Below are positions 34,326-44,431 of a stretch of 64,000 nt of DNA, one piece after another. Positions within the stretch are counted from its first letter, which is position 1, and the number at the start of each line of letters is the position of its first letter. The notes below the pieces were generated by a model that ran no database searches, was not told the DNA's origin, and worked only from the letters and a program-made list of their open reading frames with translations. A program made the position numbers and the translations under genes. This DNA comes from Ignavibacteriales bacterium (GTDB taxonomy: Bacteria > Bacteroidota > Ignavibacteria > Ignavibacteriales > Ignavibacteriaceae): contig CP065001.1 in the NCBI GenBank assembly GCA_016700155.1, forward strand, positions 3,410,001 through 3,474,000. Direction: 5' to 3'.

Positions 34326-36758
34326 TTATTCATATCTCAATGATTTAACAGGGTTTGCTATGGCAACCTTTATCGCCTGATAACTAACAGTCAACAATGT
34401 TATAACCAATGCAAGTATTCCCGAAATAATGAAGGTTGAAATATCCAGTTGAACCCGGTAAGCAAAGCCTTCAAGCCAGCTACTCATTAAATAATATGTA
34501 AGCGGCCATGCAATTATATTCGCAACTATAATCAATTTCATAAAGTCCTTTGAAAACATAATCACTATACCCGGAGTTGTTGCGCCGAGAACTTTTCTAA
34601 TTCCTATTTCCTTAGTCTTTTGTTCAGCGGTGAACGAAGCCAATCCTAATAGTCCAAGGCAGGCTATAAGAATAGCGAGAATTGAAAAGAGTCCGAATAT
34701 ATCACCAAGTGTTTGTTCCTCTTCATACAATGAAGCAAATTGATCGTCAAGGAATGTATAACTGAATGGGTAATCAGGTCTGTACTCTTTCCATTTTGAT
34801 TTAAGGAAATCAATTGTTGATTGTATATCTGCTGAATTTATTTTAACAGACATCTGGTAACCCATGAAGCTTCTGTTGAGGAGAATGATCGGCACAATTG
34901 AATTATGAAGTGTTTCAAAATTAAAGTTCTGTACAACACCGACTATCTTCCCGTTTCTCCCGCCATAAAAAAATGGTTTACCAACTGCGTCCTGGATATT
35001 CCAGCCGAGTTGCTTAACTGCTGCTTCATTTAAAATGAAGGCGCTTGAATCATCAGTCTGATATTCTAAAGAAAAATTTCTTCCTGCTAAAAGTTTAATA
35101 TCATATGTATCAATAAAATCAGTATCAATGTTTACCATAGCAAGGCGAAACCCGACCGGTTCAGTTTTGTCACCATCAACAAGCCGACCGCCAAGAGAAT
35201 TGATCAGCATGTCCGAGGGAATTAAATCTGATGACGCAACCTTGAGAATATTAGGGTTTTGCTTCAACTGCGTTTTTATGTCCTCTATATTTTCACGCAT
35301 TGATGCACTTGTTTCAAGAACCACCACCTCGTCTTTATTTAATCCGAGTTTTTGATTTTTTATAAATTCCATCTGATCCCAGACAATTCCCATGCTGATA
35401 ATTAATCCGATAGAAATAACAAATTGTATCACAACAAGTACTGAACGAAATGTACTTTTACCCGAAATATCTTTACCTCCCTTTAATGCACGAATGGGAT
35501 TGAACATTGATAAATGAAACGCAGGATAACTACCCGCCATTATCCCAACAAAAAAAGTCAGCGCGGTAATGATAATTAATGCTTCCGGGTTCGTGAATAA
35601 ATTGAGTTTAAGTTCTTTATGAATAAAATTGTTGAAGGATGATAACAACAGCTCCACAAGAGTTATTGCGATGATTAATGACAAGAATGAAATAATAACT
35701 GACTCACCAAGAAATTGTTTTATCAACTGAGTCTTTGCAGCGCCAAGCACTTTTCTCATTCCGATTTCTTTAAAACGTCTTGCAGATCTTGCGGTAGCAA
35801 GGTTCATAAAGTTTATACAGGCAATGAAGAGAATAAAAAATGCAATTGCAGAAAAAAGATAGACATTGTCTATATCACCATTTTCCTCGAGCTCAGTTGT
35901 TAAATGAGAAGTGAGATGAATGTCCGTAAGCTTCTGAAGATGGAGTTTATTCGTCTTACTCGGTTTGTTGACCGGCGGTTGACCTGTGAAATTTATTATC
36001 ACCGGTGTAAGATGTTTATCAAGGAATCCCGGAAATTTTTCTAAAAGAACTTCGGCAGGGATTTCTTCCGGCAACACAACATAAGTAAGATAATTATTGC
36101 TTCCCCAGTTAGTTGTTAAAGTGTTTTCAGGAAGAAAATTTACAAGAGTTATAAATGAACCAAGAAAATCAAATCTGAAGTGCGAATTTTCAGGAACATC
36201 TTTTATCACACCTGTAACTTTCAAATCACCTTCATTTTCATACGCAATGTATTTACCTAAAACATCTGTTGTACCGAAGAGTTTTTTTGCTGAAGATTCT
36301 GTCAGAACAACTGATTTAGGTTCTTTAAGCGCTGTTGAAGGATCCCCTCTTATCATATCAAAAGAAAAAATGTCAAAGATATTTTCTTCAGCCCAGAAAA
36401 ATTTTTCTTCTACAAAATTTTTATCACCGACTTTAAGCAGTGTTGAATAATCAGCGAGAACACGAACAACATCAAGTACAAGATCGGGGTAATCCTGTTT
36501 TAACAGCGGACCTATCGGCGGTGCTACTCTTGCAAGGTGAAGGCTCGATTCACCGTCCTGGTTAAGCCATTCCCTCGTAACCCTGTATATCCTGTCTTTC
36601 TTTTCATGATGTTGATCATAGCTTAGCTCATCGATAACATAAAGCATTATGAGAATACTGCATGCAAGCCCGGCTGCAAGTCCAAAAATATTAATGAAAG
36701 AATAAGCTTTATATTTCTTCAGATTGCGCAGAGCAATTTTAAGATAGTTCAAAAACAT
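34326..36758 (-). CDS. FtsX/MacB-type ABC permease, copy 5
   Basis: An 810-residue paralogue with coupling motifs FKEIGMRKVLGAA and TKEIGIRKVLGAT. It opens MFLNYLKIALRNLKKYKAYS and ends NPVKSLRYE. Its opening and closing sequences are nearest to copy 4, which suggests that the two arose from a late duplication. The first periplasmic domain carries RIYRVTREWLNQDGESS and a long Pro/Lys-rich stretch near residue 250 not matched in copy 6. The gene is 17 bases downstream of copy 4. No frameshift or missing segment seen. Confidence 0.92.
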   Translation of the reverse strand: MFLNYLKIALRNLKKYKAYSFINIFGLAAGLACSILIMLYVIDELSYDQHHEKKDRIYRVTREWLNQDGESSLHLARVAPPIGPLLKQDYPDLVLDVVRVLADYSTLLKVGDKNFVEEKFFWAEENIFDIFSFDMIRGDPSTALKEPKSVVLTESSAKKLFGTTDVLGKYIAYENEGDLKVTGVIKDVPENSHFRFDFLGSFITLVNFLPENTLTTNWGSNNYLTYVVLPEEIPAEVLLEKFPGFLDKHLTPVIINFTGQPPVNKPSKTNKLHLQKLTDIHLTSHLTTELEENGDIDNVYLFSAIAFFILFIACINFMNLATARSARRFKEIGMRKVLGAAKTQLIKQFLGESVIISFLSLIIAITLVELLLSSFNNFIHKELKLNLFTNPEALIIITALTFFVGIMAGSYPAFHLSMFNPIRALKGGKDISGKSTFRSVLVVIQFVISIGLIISMGIVWDQMEFIKNQKLGLNKDEVVVLETSASMRENIEDIKTQLKQNPNILKVASSDLIPSDMLINSLGGRLVDGDKTEPVGFRLAMVNIDTDFIDTYDIKLLAGRNFSLEYQTDDSSAFILNEAAVKQLGWNIQDAVGKPFFYGGRNGKIVGVVQNFNFETLHNSIVPIILLNRSFMGYQMSVKINSADIQSTIDFLKSKWKEYRPDYPFSYTFLDDQFASLYEEEQTLGDIFGLFSILAILIACLGLLGLASFTAEQKTKEIGIRKVLGATTPGIVIMFSKDFMKLIIVANIIAWPLTYYLMSSWLEGFAYRVQLDISTFIISGILALVITLLTVSYQAIKVAIANPVKSLRYE

Positions 36759-36775
36759 ATTTTTACTCTTTTGTT

Positions 36776-39196
36776 TTATTCATACCTGAGAGATTTAACC
36801 GGATTTGAAATTGCGGCTTTAATAGATTGATAACTGACTGTAAGTACCGCGATCACTATTGCGGACAGACTTGCAATTACGAACGTCCATAGTTCAATGT
36901 TAATCCGATATGCAAAATCCTCCAGCCATTTATTTAAAGCGAAGTATGCAATCGGCCACGCAATAATATTTGAAATCAAAACCCACTTTGCAAAATCTTT
37001 AAGGAGAAGTACAACTATGCTTGAAACCGATGCGCCGAGAATTTTTCTTATCCCTACTTCTTTTGTTCTTTGCTCGGTAGTGAAAGCGGCAAGTCCAAGA
37101 AGCCCAAGGCATGCAATTAAAATCGCTAACAAAGAAAATACTGTTACGATAATTCCGGCTCTTTTTTCTGACTCATAAACCTTAGCGAAATCTTCATCAA
37201 AGAAAACATACTCGAATGCCTGGTTACCGGCATATTTGTGCCATACTGTTTTTATTTCCTGAAGCTTCTGGTCAATGTTGTCGGGAGGAATTTTTACTGA
37301 AACATTTCTGCCAAAACCGCCGGGGAAGTAAAGATGAATAATTACAGGTTCGATTCTTCTGTGCAATGACTGGTAATGAAAATCCTTCATCACACCGACG
37401 ACTGTATAAACAAACGGCACCTGGTCTTCCGCATGAGCACGAACTATCTGCTTTCCAATGGGATCATCATATATACCAAGTTCTCTTGCTGCAGTTTCGT
37501 TCAGTACGATTGAAGATGTATCCGATCTGAACTCCTCAGAGTAATACCTGCCTTTAGCCATTTCAATTCCATACACAGATGCAAAATTATGATCGGCAAA
37601 GAGAATGTTGATCAGATGATTATCATTGGTTCCATAAATCTTATATGGTGTGTTGCCAAAATCTTCACCGAAGATGCTGTTGCTGTTACTCGCATTAAAA
37701 ATTCCGGGAATATTTTTTAATTCATTTCTGAAACTTTCCATCTGCCTCCCGATGTCATCAGTCTTTTTGACAACCACAACCTGGTCTTTATTGAATCCAA
37801 GTTTTTTGTTGCTGATAAAATCAAGCTGGTTGTAAACGATAATTGTACCAATGAAGAGAGTAATTGAAACGGCAAACTGAACCACAACAAGACTGTTCCT
37901 GAGCCATGGATTTTTTCCTGAATGTCCTGTTTCTTTTTTAAGAACCTTAACAGGATTAAATGACGAGAGATACAGCGCGGGGTAGCCTCCTGCAAATATT
38001 CCAACGATAAGAATGAAAACTACGAGCAGTGGTATTGTGTAAATCTTTGAAATGATTCCAAGGCTTAAATCTTTTCCGACAAGTTCTTTAAAGTATGGCA
38101 GCGCTATTTCAATAAGTATTAATGAAATTATGACAGCCAGGAATGTCATCAGAATTGATTCGGTCAGAAATTGTTTTATTAACTGCTGCCTGTTGGACCC
38201 AAGAGTTTTTCTCACACCTATTTCTTTAAGTCTGTTTGCAGAACGTGCTGTAGCAAGATTTGTAAAGTTGATACAGGCAATAAGCAGTATGCCTGCAGCT
38301 ATTAAAGAAAAGATAAGGACGTATGATACATCACCATTTGGTTCGAGTTCAACATCAAGATGTGAGTGCAAATGAATATCCGTTAACGGTTGAAAAACGT
38401 ATGCATATTTAGCTCCGCCTTTTTTCAGGTCTTCTCTCGGAACATTCAGAAATCTTTCAATGACAGGCCATACATGCGTATCGACAATAACAGGAAGCTT
38501 TGCCTCAAATTCTTCGGGAGGAAAATCCTCTTTCAAAAGAAAGTATGTATAAAAGTCATTGCTAAGCCAGCCTTGCTGATCAATAAATTCATAAGATGAA
38601 AGAGACGCCAGAAAATCAAAATGGAAGTGTGAATTTTCCGGGAACTCTTTAACTACTCCGGTTATTTTATAATCACGCCTGTTATCTGAGTTGATCAGTT
38701 TGCCGACAGGGTCTTCATCGCCAAAATATTTTTTTGCCATCCTTTCAGTAAGAACAACTTTTTCAGGAGCGTTAAGAGCCGTAGCGGGATTTCCGCTTAT
38801 AAACTCAACTGTGAACACATCAAAAAAAGTGGAATCAACCCAGAAAAATTTTTCTTCGCTAAAGACTTTATCACCGTAACGCAGAACAGGGTAACCGAAA
38901 TTCTTAACCCTCGTTGCACTTACAACTTCAGGATAGTCCGTCATCAATGCATTTCTTAACGGCGGCGGAGAAACAGCAGCATTAAAATTATTTTCACCCA
39001 ATGTTCCGTTTACTGCAATACGGTAAATCCTGTCTGCATTTTTATGAAAGCGGTCATAACTCATTTCATCAAAGACATAAAGCAGTATAAGAATGCAGCA
39101 CGCCATACCTACAGCAAGCCCGGCAATGTTAATAGTCGAGTACGCTTTAAATCTCAGCAGATTTCTTAAAGCGATTTTAAGATAGCTTAAGAACAT
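36776..39196 (-). CDS. FtsX/MacB-type ABC permease, copy 4
   Basis: An 806-residue paralogue. I start at ATG 39196, because GAGGATTGCT lies just before it and the product then opens MFLSYLKIALRNLLRFKAYS like its sisters; an in-frame TTG at 39208 would overlap the ribosome site. Coupling motifs are LKEIGVRKTLGSN and TKEVGIRKILGAS, the first with T in place of V/I as in copy 1. It ends NPVKSLRYE. It follows the 96-residue gene by 34 bases. Confidence 0.92.
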   Translation of the reverse strand: MFLSYLKIALRNLLRFKAYSTINIAGLAVGMACCILILLYVFDEMSYDRFHKNADRIYRIAVNGTLGENNFNAAVSPPPLRNALMTDYPEVVSATRVKNFGYPVLRYGDKVFSEEKFFWVDSTFFDVFTVEFISGNPATALNAPEKVVLTERMAKKYFGDEDPVGKLINSDNRRDYKITGVVKEFPENSHFHFDFLASLSSYEFIDQQGWLSNDFYTYFLLKEDFPPEEFEAKLPVIVDTHVWPVIERFLNVPREDLKKGGAKYAYVFQPLTDIHLHSHLDVELEPNGDVSYVLIFSLIAAGILLIACINFTNLATARSANRLKEIGVRKTLGSNRQQLIKQFLTESILMTFLAVIISLILIEIALPYFKELVGKDLSLGIISKIYTIPLLVVFILIVGIFAGGYPALYLSSFNPVKVLKKETGHSGKNPWLRNSLVVVQFAVSITLFIGTIIVYNQLDFISNKKLGFNKDQVVVVKKTDDIGRQMESFRNELKNIPGIFNASNSNSIFGEDFGNTPYKIYGTNDNHLINILFADHNFASVYGIEMAKGRYYSEEFRSDTSSIVLNETAARELGIYDDPIGKQIVRAHAEDQVPFVYTVVGVMKDFHYQSLHRRIEPVIIHLYFPGGFGRNVSVKIPPDNIDQKLQEIKTVWHKYAGNQAFEYVFFDEDFAKVYESEKRAGIIVTVFSLLAILIACLGLLGLAAFTTEQRTKEVGIRKILGASVSSIVVLLLKDFAKWVLISNIIAWPIAYFALNKWLEDFAYRINIELWTFVIASLSAIVIAVLTVSYQSIKAAISNPVKSLRYE

Positions 39197-39230
39197 AGCA
39201 ATCCTCAAAGAAAAATTATTTTAATAAATA

Positions 39231-39521
39231 TTAATTACTCTTGCGCTGGCGGAATAGTACGTGAATGTGTTTAGCGCCTGTAGGTGGTGTAAGTATCTGA
39301 ACAAGTTCCCAGCCTTTATCATAACTTTCTATCATTGATTTAAGACTGAGGATTTTCTCTTCAGCGGAATTTTTCCTGGCATCATCAAGATCTTCATCTG
39401 ATTGCCATGGGAATGATTCAAGCCTGAAATTAAACTGCGTTTTATTATCGCCTATTTTAACTTCAACTTCTGCAATATCTTTTCCGGCAAAGTGCGGAAT
39501 GGGGACACATATCTCACTCAT
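39231..39521 (-). CDS. 96-residue protein of unknown function inside the permease operon
   Basis: A small soluble protein (MSEICVPIPHFAGKDIAEVE...HIHVLFRQRK) with no signal peptide or membrane helix. It mixes predicted beta strands at both ends with an acidic helix in the middle (DEDLDDARKNSAEEKILSLK). It sits between permease copies 3 and 4 with gaps of 26 and 34 bases, so it is transcribed with them. I do not recognise its family. It may be an accessory or regulatory subunit, or simply a passenger. Confidence 0.75.
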   Translation of the reverse strand: MSEICVPIPHFAGKDIAEVEVKIGDNKTQFNFRLESFPWQSDEDLDDARKNSAEEKILSLKSMIESYDKGWELVQILTPPTGAKHIHVLFRQRKSN

Positions 39522-39547
39522 GTTTTTTTCCTTTCCATAATTTTTGT

Positions 39548-41953
39548 TTATTCACTTCGTAATGATTCTACCGGATTTGCCAATGCTGATTTAATCGACT
39601 GATAGCTGACAGTTAACAATGCTATGAGCGTTGCGATGAGACCAGCAGTTATAAAAGTAAATACATCTATTGATGTTCTGTATGCGAAACTTTCCAGCCA
39701 GTTATTCATAACAAAGTATGTAACAGGCCAGGCTATAAGGTTTGCAAGAATAACCAGAATTAAAAACTCTTTTGACAATAGCCCTACTATCCCCGTAACA
39801 GATGCACCGAGAACTTTTCTTATACCAATTTCTTTTGTCCGCTTTTCAGCAGTGAATGATGCCAGCGCAAATAATCCAAGACATGCTATAATTATTGCCA
39901 GCAGTGAAAAGTATCCGATCAATGAGCCGAGGTTATCCTGTGATTTATAAAGATAATCAAGGTTGTCATTGAGAAAAGAATATTCAAAGGGATATTCAGG
40001 GAAATAGGATGACCATGTTTTTTCAAGGTAACTTAGTGTTGAATTAATTTCGTTAGTGGAGACTTTCACCGCAAAAAACTTTTTAAAGAAGCCGATAAAA
40101 GGTTTTGCAGGCATATCGAGAACAAACGGACCGATAGGTTCAACAAGAGAGACAAAATTAAAATCCCTGAAAACTCCGATAACACGTTCCTGTCCGAGCG
40201 GTGTATAAAATTGTTTGCCGATCGCTTCATCCGGTGAACCCCATCCTAAATGTCTCACCATCGATTCATTTATCAGCAGCCCAAGTGAATCATCCGTTAT
40301 TATTTCTTTGGAAAAATTTCTTCCGGCAATAATTTTAATATCAAATGTTTCAACAAATTTTTCATCCACCATCAATGCAGGAAAGTAAATCCATTTGCCG
40401 GCTTCCATTCCTTCATAATTAAACTCGTGAGTGTTGTGGTGTTCACCTATAATTTCATTCATAACAGTGAAGTTCCGGATGTTATGATTCCTTAAAACCT
40501 CTTCTTTAAAACTTTCTGCTTTTGGAATTATCGGAGGACGTGTAGGCATTACTATCACCTGCGATTTATCGAAACCAAGATCAGCATTACGCAGAAAATT
40601 TAGTTGATCGTAAATGATCATTGTACTGATTATTAATCCAAGTGAGATTGTGAATTGAATGATCACCAGACCTTTTCTGAAGAATTCACTTTTCATTCCC
40701 AGTTTCTTTGTGCCTTTTAGTACAGTAGCCGGTTCAGCTGATGAAAGAAAAAATGCCGGATAAATCCCCGCGATCAATCCGACAATAACTCCGAATATTA
40801 TTAAGCCGGCGACAATCATTGGCTCTGACCAGAATGCTGCGGAAAGATCTTTGCCCGATAAACTGTTGAAGAGCGGTAAGAGTATTTCTATAAAAAGAAT
40901 TGACACACAAACCGCGATAAGACTCATCAAAACTGATTCACCTAAAAACTGTTTGATAAGCTGAATGCGGTTTGCTCCAAGTACTTTTCTCATTCCGACT
41001 TCACGCGCACGGTTAACAGATTTGGCTGTTGCAAGGTTCATAAAATTAATACAGGCGATGAATAGTATCAGAAATCCTATGATACCGAAAATGTATATAT
41101 CGGCTTCATCACCATTTGGCTGCATTTCATAATCCAGGTCTGATTTTAAATGAATATCAGTTAACGGCTGCAGGTAATGAGTGATCTGCGGTTTAATAAA
41201 CGCAGGATAATATTTCTGTATAAACTCCGGAAATTGCGCTTCAAGTTCTTTTGGATCGATGTTCTCTTTTAGCAGAACATAAGTCCAGTTAGGGTTCCAC
41301 ACCCAGTTGTTATTTATCCCCTGTCCGTAAATATTGTAAACTGTTGTGAAGGAGATCAGGCATTCAAAATTGAAATGAGATTGAGAAGGCAGTTCATCAA
41401 ACACTCCTGTCACTTTAAGACTGAATTGACCTTCAAATAACATGGTTTGATTTAAAGGATCAGAATCACCGAAATATTTTCTCGCAAGTTCTTTAGTAAG
41501 TATTATAGAGTTTGGACTTGCTAAAGCTGTTGAAGGATTACCTTGCGCCAGCGGAAAATCAAATACTTTAAACAAGGTTGAGTCTGCGAAATAAATTTTC
41601 TTCTCATTTATTTTTTTATCACCGACCTGCAGAGTTAATGACGGAGCCTGGAAGTTAAAGAACCGGACGTATGCTTCAATCAGATGCGGATAATCATTAT
41701 AAAGTGTAGGTCCCACCGGGAAAGGATTGCTTGATGATTCTTCACCTTGACCTTCGGTATCAATTTTTTCAATTACCCTGTAAATCCTGTCTTTCTTTGA
41801 ATGAAACCTGTCGTAACTAAGTTCATCACTTACAAAAAGAAATATTAATACCACACAGGTAATTCCGATTATCAGCCCGGCAATATTAATTGCGGAATGA
41901 ATTTTATTCTTCAAAAGATTTCTGAAAGCAATCTTTAAATAATTTTTAAACAT
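39548..41953 (-). CDS. FtsX/MacB-type ABC permease, copy 3
   Basis: An 801-residue paralogue opening MFKNYLKIAFRNLLKNKIHS and ending NPVESLRSE. Coupling motifs are AREVGMRKVLGAN and TKEIGIRKVLGAS. AGGAATAAGG precedes the ATG. It lacks the Lys/Gly-rich segment seen in the first periplasmic domain of copies 2 and 4 and has its own insertion NEIIGEHHNTHEFNYEG in the second. These periplasmic differences, against near-identical membrane parts, suggest that the copies recognise different ligands. Confidence 0.92.
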   Translation of the reverse strand: MFKNYLKIAFRNLLKNKIHSAINIAGLIIGITCVVLIFLFVSDELSYDRFHSKKDRIYRVIEKIDTEGQGEESSSNPFPVGPTLYNDYPHLIEAYVRFFNFQAPSLTLQVGDKKINEKKIYFADSTLFKVFDFPLAQGNPSTALASPNSIILTKELARKYFGDSDPLNQTMLFEGQFSLKVTGVFDELPSQSHFNFECLISFTTVYNIYGQGINNNWVWNPNWTYVLLKENIDPKELEAQFPEFIQKYYPAFIKPQITHYLQPLTDIHLKSDLDYEMQPNGDEADIYIFGIIGFLILFIACINFMNLATAKSVNRAREVGMRKVLGANRIQLIKQFLGESVLMSLIAVCVSILFIEILLPLFNSLSGKDLSAAFWSEPMIVAGLIIFGVIVGLIAGIYPAFFLSSAEPATVLKGTKKLGMKSEFFRKGLVIIQFTISLGLIISTMIIYDQLNFLRNADLGFDKSQVIVMPTRPPIIPKAESFKEEVLRNHNIRNFTVMNEIIGEHHNTHEFNYEGMEAGKWIYFPALMVDEKFVETFDIKIIAGRNFSKEIITDDSLGLLINESMVRHLGWGSPDEAIGKQFYTPLGQERVIGVFRDFNFVSLVEPIGPFVLDMPAKPFIGFFKKFFAVKVSTNEINSTLSYLEKTWSSYFPEYPFEYSFLNDNLDYLYKSQDNLGSLIGYFSLLAIIIACLGLFALASFTAEKRTKEIGIRKVLGASVTGIVGLLSKEFLILVILANLIAWPVTYFVMNNWLESFAYRTSIDVFTFITAGLIATLIALLTVSYQSIKSALANPVESLRSE

Positions 41954-41974
41954 CCTTATTCCTGAATAATTTTT

Positions 41975-44392
41975 TTATTCATTGCGTAATGCGTCCACCG
42001 GATTTGAAACCGCGACTTTAATTGCCTGGTAGCTGACAGTACTGATAGCAATAAGCAGTGCAAGTAATCCGGCAATGATGAACATTGTAACATTGGGTGA
42101 AATTCTGTATGCAAACTGTTCAAGCCAGCTTGTTGTAATGTAATATGCTACAGGCCAGGCGATGATGTTAGCAAGCAATACCCATCTTGTAAAATCTTTA
42201 GAAAGCAGGTAAACAATTGTCGGAGTTGTTGCACCCAATACTTTTCTTATACCAATTTCTTTGCTTCTTCTTTCAGCGGTGAATGCTGCAAGTCCGAACA
42301 AACCTAAACAAGCTATAAAAATTGCCAGCACAGAAAATGCTGTAAAGATTTCACCGGTGCGTTGTTCGGTTCTGTATAACTGGTCAAAACTTTCATCAAG
42401 GAAGTAATAAATAAAAGGTTTGTCAGGGACAAATTCTTCCCATTTCGATTCTATGAAAGAAACTGTTTTCGCGATATCACCGGGCTTTAATCTTACACAC
42501 GTGTAAGCATTCTCAGTCGATCTGAAAAATATAGTCAATGGTCTGATTGACTGATGAAGAGATTCAAAATGAAAATCTTTAACCACACCTATAATTGTAA
42601 ACGGAATACTTTCCTCAGGAGTCGGTCCTAACAACAACAATCTTTTACCTACAGGGTCTGTTAAATTCATAAGTTTGACTGCTGTTTCATTAATTATTAT
42701 GGCAGAAGTATCCGACGGAAATTCTTTTGAAAAATATCTTCCTTCAGATAGTTCAATTCCAAGTGTTTTATCAAAACCGTAACCCGAAACCGAAGTTGAT
42801 AAAGGAAATTTAGATTCAGCAGGTTTGTCTTCGGGCTGAAATACAGTTTGACCATAAATTTCTCCCGGCATTGAACCTGAATTGCTGGCACTAATAATAT
42901 TGGGATTGTTTAGTAACTCATTTCTGAATGATTCTGCTTTACTTTCAAGGCCCCATGATCTTTCGATTACCAGTACATGTTCTTTATCAAATCCTAATCG
43001 TTTTTCTCTTACAAAATTCAGTTGATTATAGACTACTATTGTTCCTACAAACAGTATTATTGAAATTGAAAACTGGAATACCACAAGCCCGCTTCTTAAC
43101 CATGAACTTTTTTTGCCTGAACCTGATTTACCTTTTAATACTTCAATCGGCTGAAAGTGTGATAAATAAAATGCCGGGTAACTGCCTGCAATTATTCCTA
43201 CAATAACCGCAATGAGTAAAAGCATTGGAATAGAATTCCAATCAGTAAAATAAGCTGTCTCCAATTCTTTACCCGATACCTGGTTGAAAAGAGGAAGAAG
43301 AAGTTCAACAAAAGTAACGGCAAGTATAACCGAAATTGAACTGAGCAAAACTGATTCAGTCAAAAACTGTCTTACAAGCTGGTAAATATTTGATCCGAGT
43401 ACTTTCCTTATTCCGACTTCCTTTGATCTCATCGATGATCTGGCGGTTGCAAGATTCATAAAATTTATGCAGGCGATAAGAAGTATAAACACCGCAATTA
43501 TTGAAAAGATATATACGTATTCGATATTGCCGTTCGGTTCAAGTTCATAATCAAGTGCAGATTTTAAATGAATATCTTTTAATGCCTGAATGTGTAGATC
43601 ATATTTGTTGCCAAGTTCTTCAAGTTTTTCAAAACTAACTCCCATAGCTTGCGCCATTTGAGGACCTACATATTTTTTAACAACATCAGGAAGTTTTTTT
43701 TCAAATTCCCCGGCTGGATACCCTTCTTTGAACAAGACGTAAGTATAAAAATTATTGCTTATCCAATATGTGCTTCTGCTGTGTTCCAGCGTTGTCATCG
43801 AAGCAATCATATCGTAATGAAAATGTGAGTTGGGTTTGCAGTCTTCAACTACCGCTGTGACTTTGTACAATTGTCCGTTTTCAAATATTAAGTTTTTTTC
43901 AATCGGATCTTCTTCACCAAAATATTTTTTTGCGGATGATTCAGTAAGAACAAGATAATGCGGTTGTGTAAGTGCTGTTTTAGGATCACCTTCGATAACC
44001 GGAATTGTAAAAACATCAAATAAAGTTGAGTCAGCCCATAAGAACCTGTTTTCTGTGAAAACTTTATCTTCATACCTGATCAACATATTTTGCGATGGCT
44101 GCAACCGGACATAATTTTCAACCTCGGGATAATCCTGCACAAGTGCCGCACCCATCGGCGCTGAACTAACTGCAAAGTTCAGTTTGTTATTGCCGAGCAT
44201 TGCATCAGCGTACACCCTGTAAATCCTGTCGACATTTTTATGATGCAGATCAAAACTCAGTTCGTCCTGTACATAAAGTAGTATAAGCAGGCAGGCAGTT
44301 GTACCGGTGGCAAGTCCAAGAATATTTATTAATGAATATGCTTTGAATTTGATCAGGTTTCTAAACGCTATTTTAAGATAGTTCTGAATCAT
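41975..44392 (-). CDS. FtsX/MacB-type ABC permease, copy 2
   Basis: An 805-residue paralogue opening MIQNYLKIAFRNLIKFKAYS and ending NPVDALRNE. Coupling motifs are SKEVGIRKVLGSN and SKEIGIRKVLGAT. GGAGAAAATA precedes the ATG. It follows ATPase B by 39 bases and is therefore the most likely direct partner of that ATPase. The periplasmic region shares MGVSFEKLEELGNKYD with the matching ALGVSLEEVLNNGNEY of copy 1, so copies 1 and 2 seem related in that domain. Confidence 0.92.
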   Translation of the reverse strand: MIQNYLKIAFRNLIKFKAYSLINILGLATGTTACLLILLYVQDELSFDLHHKNVDRIYRVYADAMLGNNKLNFAVSSAPMGAALVQDYPEVENYVRLQPSQNMLIRYEDKVFTENRFLWADSTLFDVFTIPVIEGDPKTALTQPHYLVLTESSAKKYFGEEDPIEKNLIFENGQLYKVTAVVEDCKPNSHFHYDMIASMTTLEHSRSTYWISNNFYTYVLFKEGYPAGEFEKKLPDVVKKYVGPQMAQAMGVSFEKLEELGNKYDLHIQALKDIHLKSALDYELEPNGNIEYVYIFSIIAVFILLIACINFMNLATARSSMRSKEVGIRKVLGSNIYQLVRQFLTESVLLSSISVILAVTFVELLLPLFNQVSGKELETAYFTDWNSIPMLLLIAVIVGIIAGSYPAFYLSHFQPIEVLKGKSGSGKKSSWLRSGLVVFQFSISIILFVGTIVVYNQLNFVREKRLGFDKEHVLVIERSWGLESKAESFRNELLNNPNIISASNSGSMPGEIYGQTVFQPEDKPAESKFPLSTSVSGYGFDKTLGIELSEGRYFSKEFPSDTSAIIINETAVKLMNLTDPVGKRLLLLGPTPEESIPFTIIGVVKDFHFESLHQSIRPLTIFFRSTENAYTCVRLKPGDIAKTVSFIESKWEEFVPDKPFIYYFLDESFDQLYRTEQRTGEIFTAFSVLAIFIACLGLFGLAAFTAERRSKEIGIRKVLGATTPTIVYLLSKDFTRWVLLANIIAWPVAYYITTSWLEQFAYRISPNVTMFIIAGLLALLIAISTVSYQAIKVAVSNPVDALRNE

Positions 44393-44431
44393 TATTTTCT
44401 CCGTATCCTGAAAATTTTCCCCGGTTAATAA

